A stretch of 64,000 nucleotides of DNA from Janthinobacterium sp051380875 (GTDB lineage: Bacteria > Pseudomonadota > Gammaproteobacteria > Burkholderiales > Burkholderiaceae_D). This document shows, in pieces, positions 35,971-44,658 of this stretch. The DNA lies in the NCBI RefSeq assembly GCF_051380875.1, contig NZ_JBNYXW010000011.1:1-64000 (forward strand), in the 5' to 3' direction. Every line of letters begins with the position of its first letter. Position 1 is the first letter of the stretch. Position numbers and translations under genes: made by a program. The notes beneath the pieces are model-generated. The model worked only from the letters and a program-made list of their open reading frames with translations. It had not been told where the DNA came from and made no database searches.

Positions 35971-36303
35971 ATGAAAATTTGTTGCAGTAGACGCCTTCCA
36001 CCGCACAACACGGAGCAGACAGTCACACATCGCTCTCCTCTCTTTGCTCTGGGTGCGACGGTAGCTACACCTGGGGCATTAGATCTACTTGACCGAGCAG
36101 GTGCGAATGCTTCCACTTATTTAGCTCGGCATCAGTCGGGGGATTTTGGATCGATATGTTCGGAGGATGAGCAAGCAAATCGTGTCGCGATTCTTCATGG
36201 ATTCCGGATATTGTCAGCATACAAAATCTCTGACGAAAAGCTCTGGGTTATCACGGAGGCCGACCGCTCTGTGACAACGTTACTTCTACCCTCAGAGTAT
36301 TAA
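35971..36303 (+). CDS. Small conserved plasmid/ICE-type protein (antirestriction-region family)
   Basis: The 110-aa protein has a C-terminal block, ATVATPGALDLLDRAGANASTYLARH, SGDFG, then RILSAYKISDEKLWVITEADRSVTTLLLPSEY. I recognise this as a small protein common on plasmids and genomic islands, often mislabelled as a type I restriction subunit. It has no known activity. AAAGGATG precedes the ATG. The basic N-terminal 20 residues look non-conserved. A terminator follows at 36386-36413. Confidence 0.75.
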   Translation: MKICCSRRLPPHNTEQTVTHRSPLFALGATVATPGALDLLDRAGANASTYLARHQSGDFGSICSEDEQANRVAILHGFRILSAYKISDEKLWVITEADRSVTTLLLPSEY

Positions 36304-36385
36304 AACAATGCCTAGGGCTTGATCCCTCGTGCAGTGCTTAATAGGTAAATTTTGTGGATGCGTACTGTCGCACTCCACATTACGT

Positions 36386-36413
36386 AACGGCACCCTCTGC
36401 GGTGCCGTTTTTT
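36386..36413 (+). terminator. Intrinsic terminator between the small plasmid-type gene and the second recombinase
   Basis: A 9-bp perfect stem (aacggcacc 36386-36394, ggtgccgtt 36401-36409) with a 6-nt loop and a T-run. It ends the transcript from 35971. It falls inside the longest open frame of the next gene, which argues for that gene's start at ATG 36462 rather than 36354. Confidence 0.88.
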
Positions 36414-36461
36414 GTTCCTGCAACTATCGCTAACGCGTTACTGTCTCTACCGAAAGCAAAC

Positions 36462-37439
36462 ATGAAAACTTTAACGAAGCCCTTTCCAAAACTTCTCACG
36501 ACAATGAAGGCAGGGAAGTCACTTAAAACGCCGAAGGCGACGCCATCGGCGCTTGTGGTTAGCTATTCAGCGGCGGCACAGTCGAGCGCCACCACGCGGT
36601 CATACGACGCGGACATTCGTCATTTCATGCAGCATGGTGGCGCCATACCCGCAAGTGCTGCAATGGTCGCCGAATATCTGGCGAGCTTTGCCGGTATTTT
36701 AGCAGTCGCCACTCTGCAACATCGCCTTATCGCTATCCACAGGGCGCATGCCGATCAAGGGCAGGACTCGCCGATGAAGGATCATCTGGTCAAGCGGACC
36801 ATGCAGGGAATTCGTCGAACATTAGGCACCAAGCAGCGCCGCGTGACAGCCCTAGTTAAGGACGATCTGCTAGAAATGATGGTCCATATCGATCAGCAGG
36901 CGCCAATGAAGGCTGCGCGTGACAAGGCGCTTCTGCTTATTGGATTTGCCGGTGCGTTCCGGCGTTCTGAACTTGTTGCTCTGCAATACGAAGAAATGAC
37001 GCAATTCGAAGAGGGAGTAGAGTTGTTGATTCGACGGTCGAAGACAGACCAAGAGGGCGTAGGACGAACCGTATTCATCCCGTATGCAAGAGGTAGTCGC
37101 TGTCCGGTGATGGTGCTGAAGAATTGGCTTGAGCTGGCTGGGATTGTCGCTGGCCCAATGTTCAGGCCAATTAACCGGCACGATCAGATCGTGGGTAGCA
37201 AGGCGCTGACGCCGCAGTCTGTTGGTTTGGTAGTTAAGACATCTGTGCGAATGATGGCTGGCGACGGAGCTGCGAAGATGGTTGCGGGACATAGCCTACG
37301 GGCTGGCTATTGTACTGAGGCCGCGATGGTCGGACTACAGCCATATCAAATCCGGGAACAAACTGGACATCGGTCGGACGTAACCTTGGCGCGGTATATT
37401 AGACCGGTTGCGAAGAGGAAGATTCCGAGCTTGCTGTGA
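36462..37439 (+). CDS. Second tyrosine recombinase (phage-integrase family)
   Basis: The 325-aa protein has a SAM-like core-binding domain (RSYDADIRHFMQHGGAIPASAAMVAEYLASF...) and a catalytic domain. Visible catalytic residues are Arg in GAFRRSELVAL, Lys in RRSKTDQEG, His-x-x-Arg in GHSLRAGY, His in TGHRSDV and Tyr in LARYIRP. It differs from the island integrase in lacking the arm-binding DUF4102 domain, and is of the kind that resolves or moves small cassettes and islands. Its stop overlaps the convergent GNAT-like gene by 41 bp. Role in this element unknown. Confidence 0.85.
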   Translation: MKTLTKPFPKLLTTMKAGKSLKTPKATPSALVVSYSAAAQSSATTRSYDADIRHFMQHGGAIPASAAMVAEYLASFAGILAVATLQHRLIAIHRAHADQGQDSPMKDHLVKRTMQGIRRTLGTKQRRVTALVKDDLLEMMVHIDQQAPMKAARDKALLLIGFAGAFRRSELVALQYEEMTQFEEGVELLIRRSKTDQEGVGRTVFIPYARGSRCPVMVLKNWLELAGIVAGPMFRPINRHDQIVGSKALTPQSVGLVVKTSVRMMAGDGAAKMVAGHSLRAGYCTEAAMVGLQPYQIREQTGHRSDVTLARYIRPVAKRKIPSLL

Positions 37440-38070
37440 AATGACAGTTACTCTCGTGGGCGGCTTCAGTCCAATCAAATCTCAATTCTCGCGTGCCACG
37501 GGGGAGGGTGTTGTAGTGTTTGAAGCCCTGTTTAATAAGCATTCTGTATGCATGAGTTGACTTCGGATAACAGCGTGCGTAGAGACGATGCCCCGCTGTT
37601 GTAGATCGAGTATCGTCAACGAGCCTTGTTGCGACAAGTTGACGCTTGTATTGCGCGCAGGTCGCCATCTGATAAAGCTCAATTTCCTTACTTCCGGGTT
37701 CACGCTCTGCGTTTAAGAGGAAGCCAGCTGGATTGCCTTCAATTTCAGCAACGCGGATCCACGCTTTAATGGTCTCGTTGTAGGTCTTCCTCTTGCGATC
37801 AACCTGCCGACAAATTGTGCCACGGTGGATTACTTGACGAATCATCAGAAAGATAATTTGACTTGGTTGCGGCGCGAAGTGTCCGTTGGCCATGCCATCT
37901 TCATACAGCCTGATTATCCATATAGCGTCTAACGCAGAAGCATCTCGGATGCAAAAGGGGGGCGGAAGGGCATTTTCGATTGATGTGGCATGTGATGGCT
38001 TTCCATTTATCAGACCAAGTATGCGTATGTTGAGAAGGTGTTTGATCGAGGCTACGACAGTTTTCCACAT
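37399..38070 (-). CDS. GNAT-like acetyltransferase, atypical
   Basis: A 223-aa protein whose middle shows GNAT order: a beta-strand pair GNPAGFLLNAEREPGSKEIELYQMATCAQYKRQLVATRLVDD, in which the usual acetyl-CoA loop Q/RxxGxG/A is degenerate, then HRLYARCYPKSTHAYRMLIKQGFKHYN, like the C-terminal strand with the aromatic G-F. Acetyl-CoA binding is therefore uncertain. No toxin-antitoxin partner (RHH) is adjacent. It is convergent with the recombinase, overlapping its 3' end. Confidence 0.55.
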   Translation of the reverse strand: MWKTVVASIKHLLNIRILGLINGKPSHATSIENALPPPFCIRDASALDAIWIIRLYEDGMANGHFAPQPSQIIFLMIRQVIHRGTICRQVDRKRKTYNETIKAWIRVAEIEGNPAGFLLNAEREPGSKEIELYQMATCAQYKRQLVATRLVDDTRSTTAGHRLYARCYPKSTHAYRMLIKQGFKHYNTLPRGTRELRFDWTEAAHESNCHFTASSESSSSQPV

Positions 38071-38430
38071 TCGTTCTAATTCCAGTTAGCTTGAGATTGT
38101 TGGTAAGACAAAGAAGAAGATTTAACTCCCTAAGCTGGAGCGTCGCAATGGGCTTTTTCTACAAGACTCAGGCTACCGAGACATGTTCACATGCCGCAAG
38201 CAGTTGATCGATCGACTTGCGACACTGACAGTCACGCCGGCTGGGTACGGGCCGAAAGGGAAGTTCTACACATAGCCGGAATGCTAAAGCATTCAGGTAA
38301 TGGTTAAGACGGAATGGCCGCGACTTGATCTGACACAAACTGTCAGATGAGTTAAAGTCCTCATGGTCCGCCTCCCGGCCAGAAACGGCCATTAAACAAC
38401 TTAGATGAGCCCCCCGCGTCTCTAATCAAA
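38071..38430. other. 360-bp region without a gene; two short hairpins
   Basis: No credible coding frame. Two perfect inverted repeats are visible: gaatgc/gcattc at 38279-38294 with a 4-nt loop, and ATCTGACA/TGTCAGAT at 38328-38348 with a 5-nt loop. These lie at the 3' side of the GmrSD-like gene but lack T-runs. Repeated non-coding blocks of this general look occur in many pseudomonad/xanthomonad islands. Confidence 0.4.
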
Positions 38431-40554
38431 TCATTCGTTCTGCGCCCCGCCCATCTGTTGCTCGAAAGACTGCCGGACCAGTCCCAATACGTATGGCAGT
38501 TCGTCTGTATGGCTCAAACCGACTTCAACGTCGCCATTGCCCCATCGGCCAATGTTGGAGATATCGCGGCACAGGCCCTTGGGGTCTTCGATCTCCGTGA
38601 TGCCGAGGTTGAGCACCAGCAGCAGGCGCTTGGCCTGGGGGACGACGTCAACGAAGTTCGTCTCTGCCTTGTAGGCCACGTAGAGCTTAAGGAACTCTTC
38701 ATTGATGCATGGATCTAGCGTCAAAATAGACTTTCGCAGCGCCTCGAACAATTCGTGGATGGGGCCTGAAGACAAGAACGGATGGTCAGCCATGCTGTAT
38801 GACTGGCCAGGTTTGGCTGAGGTCGGCTGGTAGGCGGTGAGCACATCTTCTGCCAGTTGCGGCGATATCCAGACGTGCGCGGCATCACGGGACAGGCGAT
38901 CGGCGCGGGCCATGATGGCTGCCTCATCCCACGCATGCACTTTGCCGAGCCCAATGTTCAGCTTCAGTGGACTGTACGCAAATCCGACCGGATTGCCATT
39001 CTTATCGATGACTTGATCGCGCTTGTAAGCGAAAGAACGATCGCTGTACTCGCTGTTGTAACCCGTAAGGGTCAGGTTGCCCAGGCTATGAACCCATTGC
39101 TGCTGAACGCGCTGCCAATCATGACCAAGCTCTGTTTGCCACTCTTTGGACAGGTCCGCGTTCTGGGGCAGGATGTGCTCTATGGTGTAGTCTTCAACCA
39201 CGACGCGCTCTTTGCGCCCGTAGTTTTCCAGCCGGCGCAGCCAGTAGCTACGGCTGCGGAAATTGTAGAGGTCACGTACCTTGACGTCCCGCTGGAACTC
39301 GTCGTCGCCTGGGAAGCGGCGGTACGACGGCAACATCAGGAATGCGGCCTGAACGCTTTCAAGGTAACGGTCTTTTTTCAGCATTCGACTCAGGCCTGCG
39401 AACGTTTTGTTCATTGAATTGGTGGGAATGGCGCAGATGGCGCGCCGGAACACATAACTCTCGACCAAGTGAACAATCCGCAGTGCTTCCTCTGTATTCA
39501 GACGCCCTTGCTTATAGTCGTGGTACACGTCCAACAGGAAAGGGTACGCCACGTCGACCTTTAGTTCGCGCAGATCGTGAAAAGCTTGCCTGAGCCCGGT
39601 ATCGGTCTCCGTATCCAAGGCCATGGCGCAGTAATAGGACGCATAAACGTAGATGTCGGCCACGAGATCACAAATGTCGCCCTTGAAGCTACGTGCAAAC
39701 GCCTTGAACGCGTGGTATACGTCACGGACGTTAGGGATGTCCCCCGTCTTCGCCGTGAGGTAGTGGCGCATGAAGCCGTCAAAGTGCACCACGTAGGCAG
39801 CTTGGCCGAAGGCCTTTTCCATTGGCCGCCAGTAAGCTTTGTAGAGATCGGTTTGCAGCTTCGGCTCAAGCCCCATCAGGATGTAGTTGCGGATCAGATC
39901 CGCCTGGCTAAGTTCCAACCCTGTAGAGTTCATGCTCTCAAAGATCATCTGCGGATTGTCCTGAGCGCGATCAAGCGCCACATCAACTATCACAAGCTTG
40001 GCTAGGCCCTGGCAAATGGCTTCCAGCTCCGACTGGTTTGCCGTAATCAATTCCTGGAACAGGGCGTAGTTCTCTGTGATGCGGCTGCTGGCCTCTGCCG
40101 GTAGCGGAGCGCCTTGCAGTAGAGCGAGCAGGGTCTCTTTGTCGGTCTCTGATAGAATCAGCTTAAAATGACGCTCGCCTTCTTCGTCTGGGTTGAGCAG
40201 GTAATAGTTGCGAAGCTTCTTGTTCGAAAATGCTTCGAGTACTTCTCCCAGCCCGTGTGTCTCGAAGTGCTTAGCTAAGGCCGCAATGAGTAAGGTACTG
40301 GTGGTTAGACGCTGTTGGCCGTCGATGACCAGCAATGCTTCCTGACTGGTGACTGATGACAGACCGCGCTCCACGTAGACGATAGAACCGATGAAATGCG
40401 CGCTCACCTCCGGATCGCGGCCAGCGCGCATCAGATCGCCCCACAACTGACGGCACTGCGCAGCTGTCCATGCATAGTTTCGTTGGTAGATCGGGATGAT
40501 GAACTGGGGAGATTTGCGTAGAAATTTGAGCAGATTTGCTTCGGTGGCTTTCAC
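38431..40554 (-). CDS. GmrSD-like DUF262/DUF1524 nuclease with C-terminal DUF5655 domain
   Basis: The 707-aa protein begins KATEANLLKFLRKSPQFIIPIYQRNYAW, the typical start of single-chain GmrSD-type (type IV restriction) proteins. The DUF262 nucleotide-dependent domain shows YQRNYAW and LLVIDGQQRLTTSTLL (DGQQR motif). The DUF1524 HNH nuclease shows YTIEHILPQN and HSLGNLTLTGYNSEYS...K. The last 110 residues (HPFLSSGPIHELFEALRKSI...) look like DUF5655. GTG 40554 with GAGGA 5 bases upstream is preferred to ATG 40698, whose extra 48 codons are unlike the family. GmrSD cuts modified (glucosylated hydroxymethyl-C) phage DNA; the target here is unknown. Confidence 0.85.
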   Translation of the reverse strand: MKATEANLLKFLRKSPQFIIPIYQRNYAWTAAQCRQLWGDLMRAGRDPEVSAHFIGSIVYVERGLSSVTSQEALLVIDGQQRLTTSTLLIAALAKHFETHGLGEVLEAFSNKKLRNYYLLNPDEEGERHFKLILSETDKETLLALLQGAPLPAEASSRITENYALFQELITANQSELEAICQGLAKLVIVDVALDRAQDNPQMIFESMNSTGLELSQADLIRNYILMGLEPKLQTDLYKAYWRPMEKAFGQAAYVVHFDGFMRHYLTAKTGDIPNVRDVYHAFKAFARSFKGDICDLVADIYVYASYYCAMALDTETDTGLRQAFHDLRELKVDVAYPFLLDVYHDYKQGRLNTEEALRIVHLVESYVFRRAICAIPTNSMNKTFAGLSRMLKKDRYLESVQAAFLMLPSYRRFPGDDEFQRDVKVRDLYNFRSRSYWLRRLENYGRKERVVVEDYTIEHILPQNADLSKEWQTELGHDWQRVQQQWVHSLGNLTLTGYNSEYSDRSFAYKRDQVIDKNGNPVGFAYSPLKLNIGLGKVHAWDEAAIMARADRLSRDAAHVWISPQLAEDVLTAYQPTSAKPGQSYSMADHPFLSSGPIHELFEALRKSILTLDPCINEEFLKLYVAYKAETNFVDVVPQAKRLLLVLNLGITEIEDPKGLCRDISNIGRWGNGDVEVGLSHTDELPYVLGLVRQSFEQQMGGAQNE

Positions 40555-40803
40555 TTCGGTCCTCGAAAAGTTTTTTGTGATCAATGCGCCGAGACGTTCA
40601 ATTTTTGTTGTGCATGGTACGGCATGTTCGAACGCGCTGGCGAGTGAATCGTTTTCGTTAGTGGACTCGACCTGACTCACAGAGTCCACAAACTGCAAAA
40701 TGCGTGCTTAGACAGTAGAGCTTATTCGGGCATATGAACGTCCGGTGCGAATGGTGCCGGTCGTCGGACGTCGTGTGTCAGGCCAAGTCTGAGCTAGTAC
40801 AGA

Positions 40804-41916
40804 TCAAGGCGTGGCCGCTACACCTATTGCGTCTTTTAGTGCGACATTCATCGCGATTTCAGCTCTCAAGCGTAACGTACGCCCGTAACGGCTCATCCCT
40901 TCCCAGTCCACGACTTGTTCCCCGTTGACGTCGGTCGTCACTGGCACCATGATTCGGGTTGCCCTAAGTCGCTCCAAAGATGCTCCGTTGCCCCATTGGA
41001 ACTTGCTCATCTGCTCGCGAAGAAGCGAGACGAGAATCGGTCCATTGTCCGCAGAAAGTTGACGGTGCCGGAGAACCTGGATCTCTTTGCTTGTATAGAA
41101 GGGTACTGGCTGATAGAACACAGTCGAAGTTGAAACTCCGATCGTAACGGCGTTCCCTGCGTTGGGTGGGTCAAATCCTTGATGTGGCAGGAGTGCTCCG
41201 ATTCCGTTTCCACCGCCTGAACGCGCAACATACGGTACTGATGGATTGCCAGACGAGATCGCTTTACTAAGATCGAACCACTTGCCAGCCGCACGCATTG
41301 ACTCAAATACATCTGTGATGAGCATCGGCACATACGTCAACTCCGGTTCTGCCATTTTCTCAGTTTGAGTCAGTTGCCGAACAGCCCGCATTCGCAGCTT
41401 CGCATCGTTCACCAATTCTTTGCCGAGGCGGGTTAAACTATCCCAGTCTACAACCTGCTCGCCATCGACATTGGACGTCACGGGAGCCATGATCTTCTGG
41501 CGACCAAGGCGATGCAACGTTAGCTTGTAGCCAAAACCGAACTTCGGGACACATTGGTGCGTGAGCATGCTCGCGATCAATAGCAAGGCGTGCTCTGTGG
41601 CTTGGCTGGACAGCGGTTGGAGGGCGATGACGTCGTCCGACGCGCTGAATGGAGCTGGTTGGTACTTAGCGTGCCCAGTTCCGCCGTCGCCGTTGTAGAT
41701 CAAGGTCACCCAGCCACCCGGAAACAGCACAGGAGTATCAGCAAAATCAGTAATACTATTGTTCACTCTCGACGCGCCGACAAACGGGGTTGTTCCAAGT
41801 TTTCTATGCGCGGAGATCAAACGTCTCCCTTTGTGAGCGCGGAACAGACCAGCCTGACGCCCCTCGATGTCGGTCACATATACTGGGGCGAAGGTCAGCT
41901 TATCAAATGTGTTCAC
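40804..41916 (-). CDS. Specificity subunit of a BcgI-like restriction-modification system
   Basis: The 370-aa protein shows an internal duplication typical of DNA-specificity subunits. Each half has a variable target-recognition region followed by a near-identical conserved segment: RQKIMAPVTSNVDGEQVVDW, then TRIMVPVTTDVNGEQVVDW about 180 residues later, each leading into a long helix. Two target domains would read a bipartite DNA sequence. GTG 41916 overlaps the methylase stop (GTGA) with GGGAGA ahead; ATG 41934 is an alternative. With the upstream gene it makes a two-subunit enzyme like BcgIA/BcgIB. Confidence 0.8.
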   Translation of the reverse strand: MNTFDKLTFAPVYVTDIEGRQAGLFRAHKGRRLISAHRKLGTTPFVGASRVNNSITDFADTPVLFPGGWVTLIYNGDGGTGHAKYQPAPFSASDDVIALQPLSSQATEHALLLIASMLTHQCVPKFGFGYKLTLHRLGRQKIMAPVTSNVDGEQVVDWDSLTRLGKELVNDAKLRMRAVRQLTQTEKMAEPELTYVPMLITDVFESMRAAGKWFDLSKAISSGNPSVPYVARSGGGNGIGALLPHQGFDPPNAGNAVTIGVSTSTVFYQPVPFYTSKEIQVLRHRQLSADNGPILVSLLREQMSKFQWGNGASLERLRATRIMVPVTTDVNGEQVVDWEGMSRYGRTLRLRAEIAMNVALKDAIGVAATP

Positions 41917-43907
41917 GTGCCGTCTCCCACGCATCGCAGTTTTTCCTCTTTAGGTGTAATGAGTCCGCCGTGGCCGTGGGCGTGCATATCCACCTGCCAC
42001 GTGAGGTAGTCGGCAACTGTCGCCATGAAGTCCTCGACAGTGGGGGGCTGGTCATTGAAGTAGAAGTACGAGTGCTGCCACTCATCCAGCGCCGTGATCT
42101 CAGAACGTACGATAAACCGGGTGTCGTCAACCGCATCACCTCGCAGCACTTCAAGCAGGTGTTTGCGTCGCGAAGCTGCAGTGCCATCGTCCGTGAGTCC
42201 TCGGTGCATCTGCACCTTGTACCCGTCGTGTTGGAAGTTAACGAACTTCACCTTTGCATCTAGCGGATGCGGCCGCCCTGCGGTAAATAGTACGATCACA
42301 GGATGCACTCCTACACCCGAGTCGGCAAAGGTCTCGCCGTTCAAAGTGATAACTGTGTCGAGCGTGTGCTTCTTCAACAGTGACACCTTTCGGTCTTTGT
42401 CTTCTTTCGTCTTTCCAACCATTGTGGACTGCGGAACGATCGCTGCAAGACGCCCCCCAGGGTTCAGAAACTCTAGTGCTCTCGCGATGAAGGCCAGCTC
42501 GGATAAGTGCCGCGTTGTTTTGTCCTTTGCCTGCGAGTACGGTGGGTTCAGCAGTGCCTTCGTGAAGCCGTGACCTGGGATCCAGCTATCTCCTGTACTG
42601 CGCTTATCGCCACGCATCTCATGCAACGGAGCTTCAAAGATCGAGTCGCGGCGGAAGTTCGCCTTGCCATCGCCGCGTAGGATCATATTCGTGGCACCGA
42701 TGGCGAACAGCTTGTCCTGGAGCTCGATGCCGTGGAGCCGGTTCTTGCGAATATCTTCCTTAACTATCTCGTCATCACCTGCGTCTTTGAACATCCGGTG
42801 CATCGCAGCGATGAGGAACGACGCGGTACCCGCCGTAGGGTCGAGGACCCAGTCGCCAGCGCCAACATCGATGAGCTCGGTCATGAGCGCTGTGATGTGC
42901 TCTGGAGTAAGCACAATGCCAAGTGTGTTGCCGTCACCGCCGCCGTATGAGATGAACTCGTGGTAGAAGTTCCCTAGCACGTCGAATGAACTCATCGAGG
43001 GATCTGTGACGACTTTCTGCACGTCCGACTTTAGAATCTGCGCAAACCACTTAAGCGGTGTCATCCCCAGCTCTTTGTGCACGCGGTTCAGCGCGGGTGA
43101 TTTTTCGATGAACGCGAACTGGTCGAGCAACGTGCCGATCTTCTGCTGCGGCCCGAAGCCCTTAGATACCATGTAGGCATGGGCTGCCTTGTAGATTTTC
43201 GCGCCGTCCCAATCGTCGGGCAGACTCTGGTCGTAAGAGCCTTTCAACTCTTCGATTTCAAAGCCGGGCTTCTCCAGGGCCAGCAGGATCGCCGACACTA
43301 GCGGTGCCTTGCGGTCATTCTCGACAGAGCCGAAGTTACGCATCCCCTCATGTAGACGCGAAGCAGCCGCCTTCACGGTGTCTAGCTGAATCTCCGACTG
43401 CGGCTTGTTCCCTCGCACTGCGACTGAGTAATACTCTCCGATAGATTCCGCTCCAAAGACATCAAGGTTATCGAGGTCGTCGAGTAATTTGATTTGGCCA
43501 GGCCCCACGTACGCCACAGCGATCTCATGGTGGTGCTCTTCACCACCGATGCCGACAGCGAAGATCCCCTTGTCGTGCGGCACTCCATTACGCAGCATCG
43601 CGCTCGCATAGTGGACCGCGCCGTTGAACGCATAGTCCTGCCTATACGGAAACGTAGTGTTCACCAGACCATCTTCTAAGAACCGCGTGAAGCGTGCTTC
43701 CTTCTTGTCCTCGATAATCACAATGAAGTCATCGACGACAAACACGAATTCGGGTTTGCCTTCGCCCTTTCCTGGCTTTGACTTGGAACCACCCGCGAGT
43801 GCGTTACGCTTCCACTTTGGGCCGCCGTCCTGCTCCCATGGTCTTGTGACTCCAATATCCCTAAGGAGGTCGCGTACGAACTGATCGGTGGCCTTCTCAT
43901 TGCCCAT
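41913..43907 (-). CDS. BcgI-like fused endonuclease/N6-adenine methyltransferase subunit
   Basis: The 664-aa protein combines an N-terminal PD-(D/E)XK nuclease-like domain (GKPEFVFVVDDFIVIIEDKKEA, with Asp60 and Glu66-x-Lys68) with a gamma-type N6-adenine methyltransferase. The latter has motif I VLDPTAGTASFLIAAM (about 355-370) and motif IV LLNPPYSQAKD (about 452). This cleavage-plus-methylation fusion paired with a separate specificity subunit is the hallmark of BcgI-type (type IIB/IIG) systems. Such enzymes cut on both sides of the site, but cutting here is only predicted. It is translationally coupled to the specificity gene. Confidence 0.83.
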   Translation of the reverse strand: MGNEKATDQFVRDLLRDIGVTRPWEQDGGPKWKRNALAGGSKSKPGKGEGKPEFVFVVDDFIVIIEDKKEARFTRFLEDGLVNTTFPYRQDYAFNGAVHYASAMLRNGVPHDKGIFAVGIGGEEHHHEIAVAYVGPGQIKLLDDLDNLDVFGAESIGEYYSVAVRGNKPQSEIQLDTVKAAASRLHEGMRNFGSVENDRKAPLVSAILLALEKPGFEIEELKGSYDQSLPDDWDGAKIYKAAHAYMVSKGFGPQQKIGTLLDQFAFIEKSPALNRVHKELGMTPLKWFAQILKSDVQKVVTDPSMSSFDVLGNFYHEFISYGGGDGNTLGIVLTPEHITALMTELIDVGAGDWVLDPTAGTASFLIAAMHRMFKDAGDDEIVKEDIRKNRLHGIELQDKLFAIGATNMILRGDGKANFRRDSIFEAPLHEMRGDKRSTGDSWIPGHGFTKALLNPPYSQAKDKTTRHLSELAFIARALEFLNPGGRLAAIVPQSTMVGKTKEDKDRKVSLLKKHTLDTVITLNGETFADSGVGVHPVIVLFTAGRPHPLDAKVKFVNFQHDGYKVQMHRGLTDDGTAASRRKHLLEVLRGDAVDDTRFIVRSEITALDEWQHSYFYFNDQPPTVEDFMATVADYLTWQVDMHAHGHGGLITPKEEKLRCVGDGT

Positions 43908-43973
43908 CTAAATTCCATTCTCTGTTAAAGCGCTACGTAGATCTTGTAAAAAACATTTTTAGACGCTAATAGG

Positions 43974-44201
43974 TTACTCGCTCAATCGCACCGTTTTAAC
44001 GCTTAATGCAGCCATGCACTGAGCAAAGAATGCAAAGCTGAAAGTGCCGCGATTAATCTTCGCCGCGAGTCCCTGATATGTTTCATGCACACCAATAGCA
44101 TCCAATCGGCTCACAAGCTCTTCATAGCCGACGCCTGAGCGAGCGAGCTCTGCTTTTAGCAGATTGCATGCGTAGCGGCTCCATTCGTCAGTAGTCATCA
44201 T
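43974..44201 (-). CDS. DUF6471-type small protein
   Basis: A 75-aa protein: WSRYACNLLKAELARSGVGYEELVSRLDAIGVHETYQGLAAKINRGTFSFAFFAQCMAALSVKTVRL. The helix-turn-helix-like pattern fits DUF6471, seen in short proteins near restriction and other defence genes and probably DNA-binding. It is on the same strand and 66 bp upstream of the methyltransferase gene, so it could be a controller of that operon. Confidence 0.75.
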   Translation of the reverse strand: MMTTDEWSRYACNLLKAELARSGVGYEELVSRLDAIGVHETYQGLAAKINRGTFSFAFFAQCMAALSVKTVRLSE

Positions 44202-44658
44202 TGGCGGTTGTTATTGACATCTAGCAATGCTACACGAGCGTAGGGCATTCTACAAATATATCGATTTTTTTACACATAGGCATGCTTAAAATGAGGTTTG
44301 TCAGTATGGGCAAATATTTGTAGGCTTTACTCGACGCGAACACGGTTTGGATGCCAGCTAATGAAGTATTGGCCGGTGAGAGACAAGCAGACCTTGCGAA
44401 AACAGGAAGCTCTGCTATCAATAATGCATGAATGCTCGGTTCGTCAGATTCTTGCGCGTGACATTTCGTGAATTTTTCATCTAAGCAAGATGTTATGCTT
44501 ATATTTTTTCTATGTGCGGCTAGGTGTAGCCGCTCATGACGCTTTGGCCAATATAAGAACTGACAGCGTGCCATATTGGTTTCCGTTGCCCTATGACCGT
44601 CGCGACCATTAGAAATCACTGACCTTAGTGGTCATTCCCTAAAAGAAAAGCGAGAATT
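44202..44658. promoter_or_regulatory. 457-bp divergent intergenic region with a palindrome ahead of the OLD nuclease gene
   Basis: It lies between the divergently transcribed DUF6471/restriction-modification operon and the OLD/UvrD operon. TGACC-ttagt-GGTCA at 44620-44634 is a perfect 5-bp inverted repeat 24 bp before the OLD start, and a similar TGACC...GACCA block lies at 44594-44608. These resemble operator half-sites. A 129-codon minus-strand frame here (44230-44619) has no family likeness. Confidence 0.45.

Noticed and set aside
38168..38392. 74-codon minus-strand frame downstream of the GmrSD-like gene
   Set aside because: Contains hairpin sequences and no family pattern; more likely repeat DNA.
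40804..41916. Phase-variable (invertible) specificity gene driven by the recombinase at 36462
   Set aside because: I found no second partial specificity gene or flanking inverted repeats, so there is nothing to invert with.
44230..44619. 129-codon minus-strand frame between the two defence operons
   Set aside because: No ribosome-binding site, no recognisable pattern, and it covers a likely divergent promoter region.
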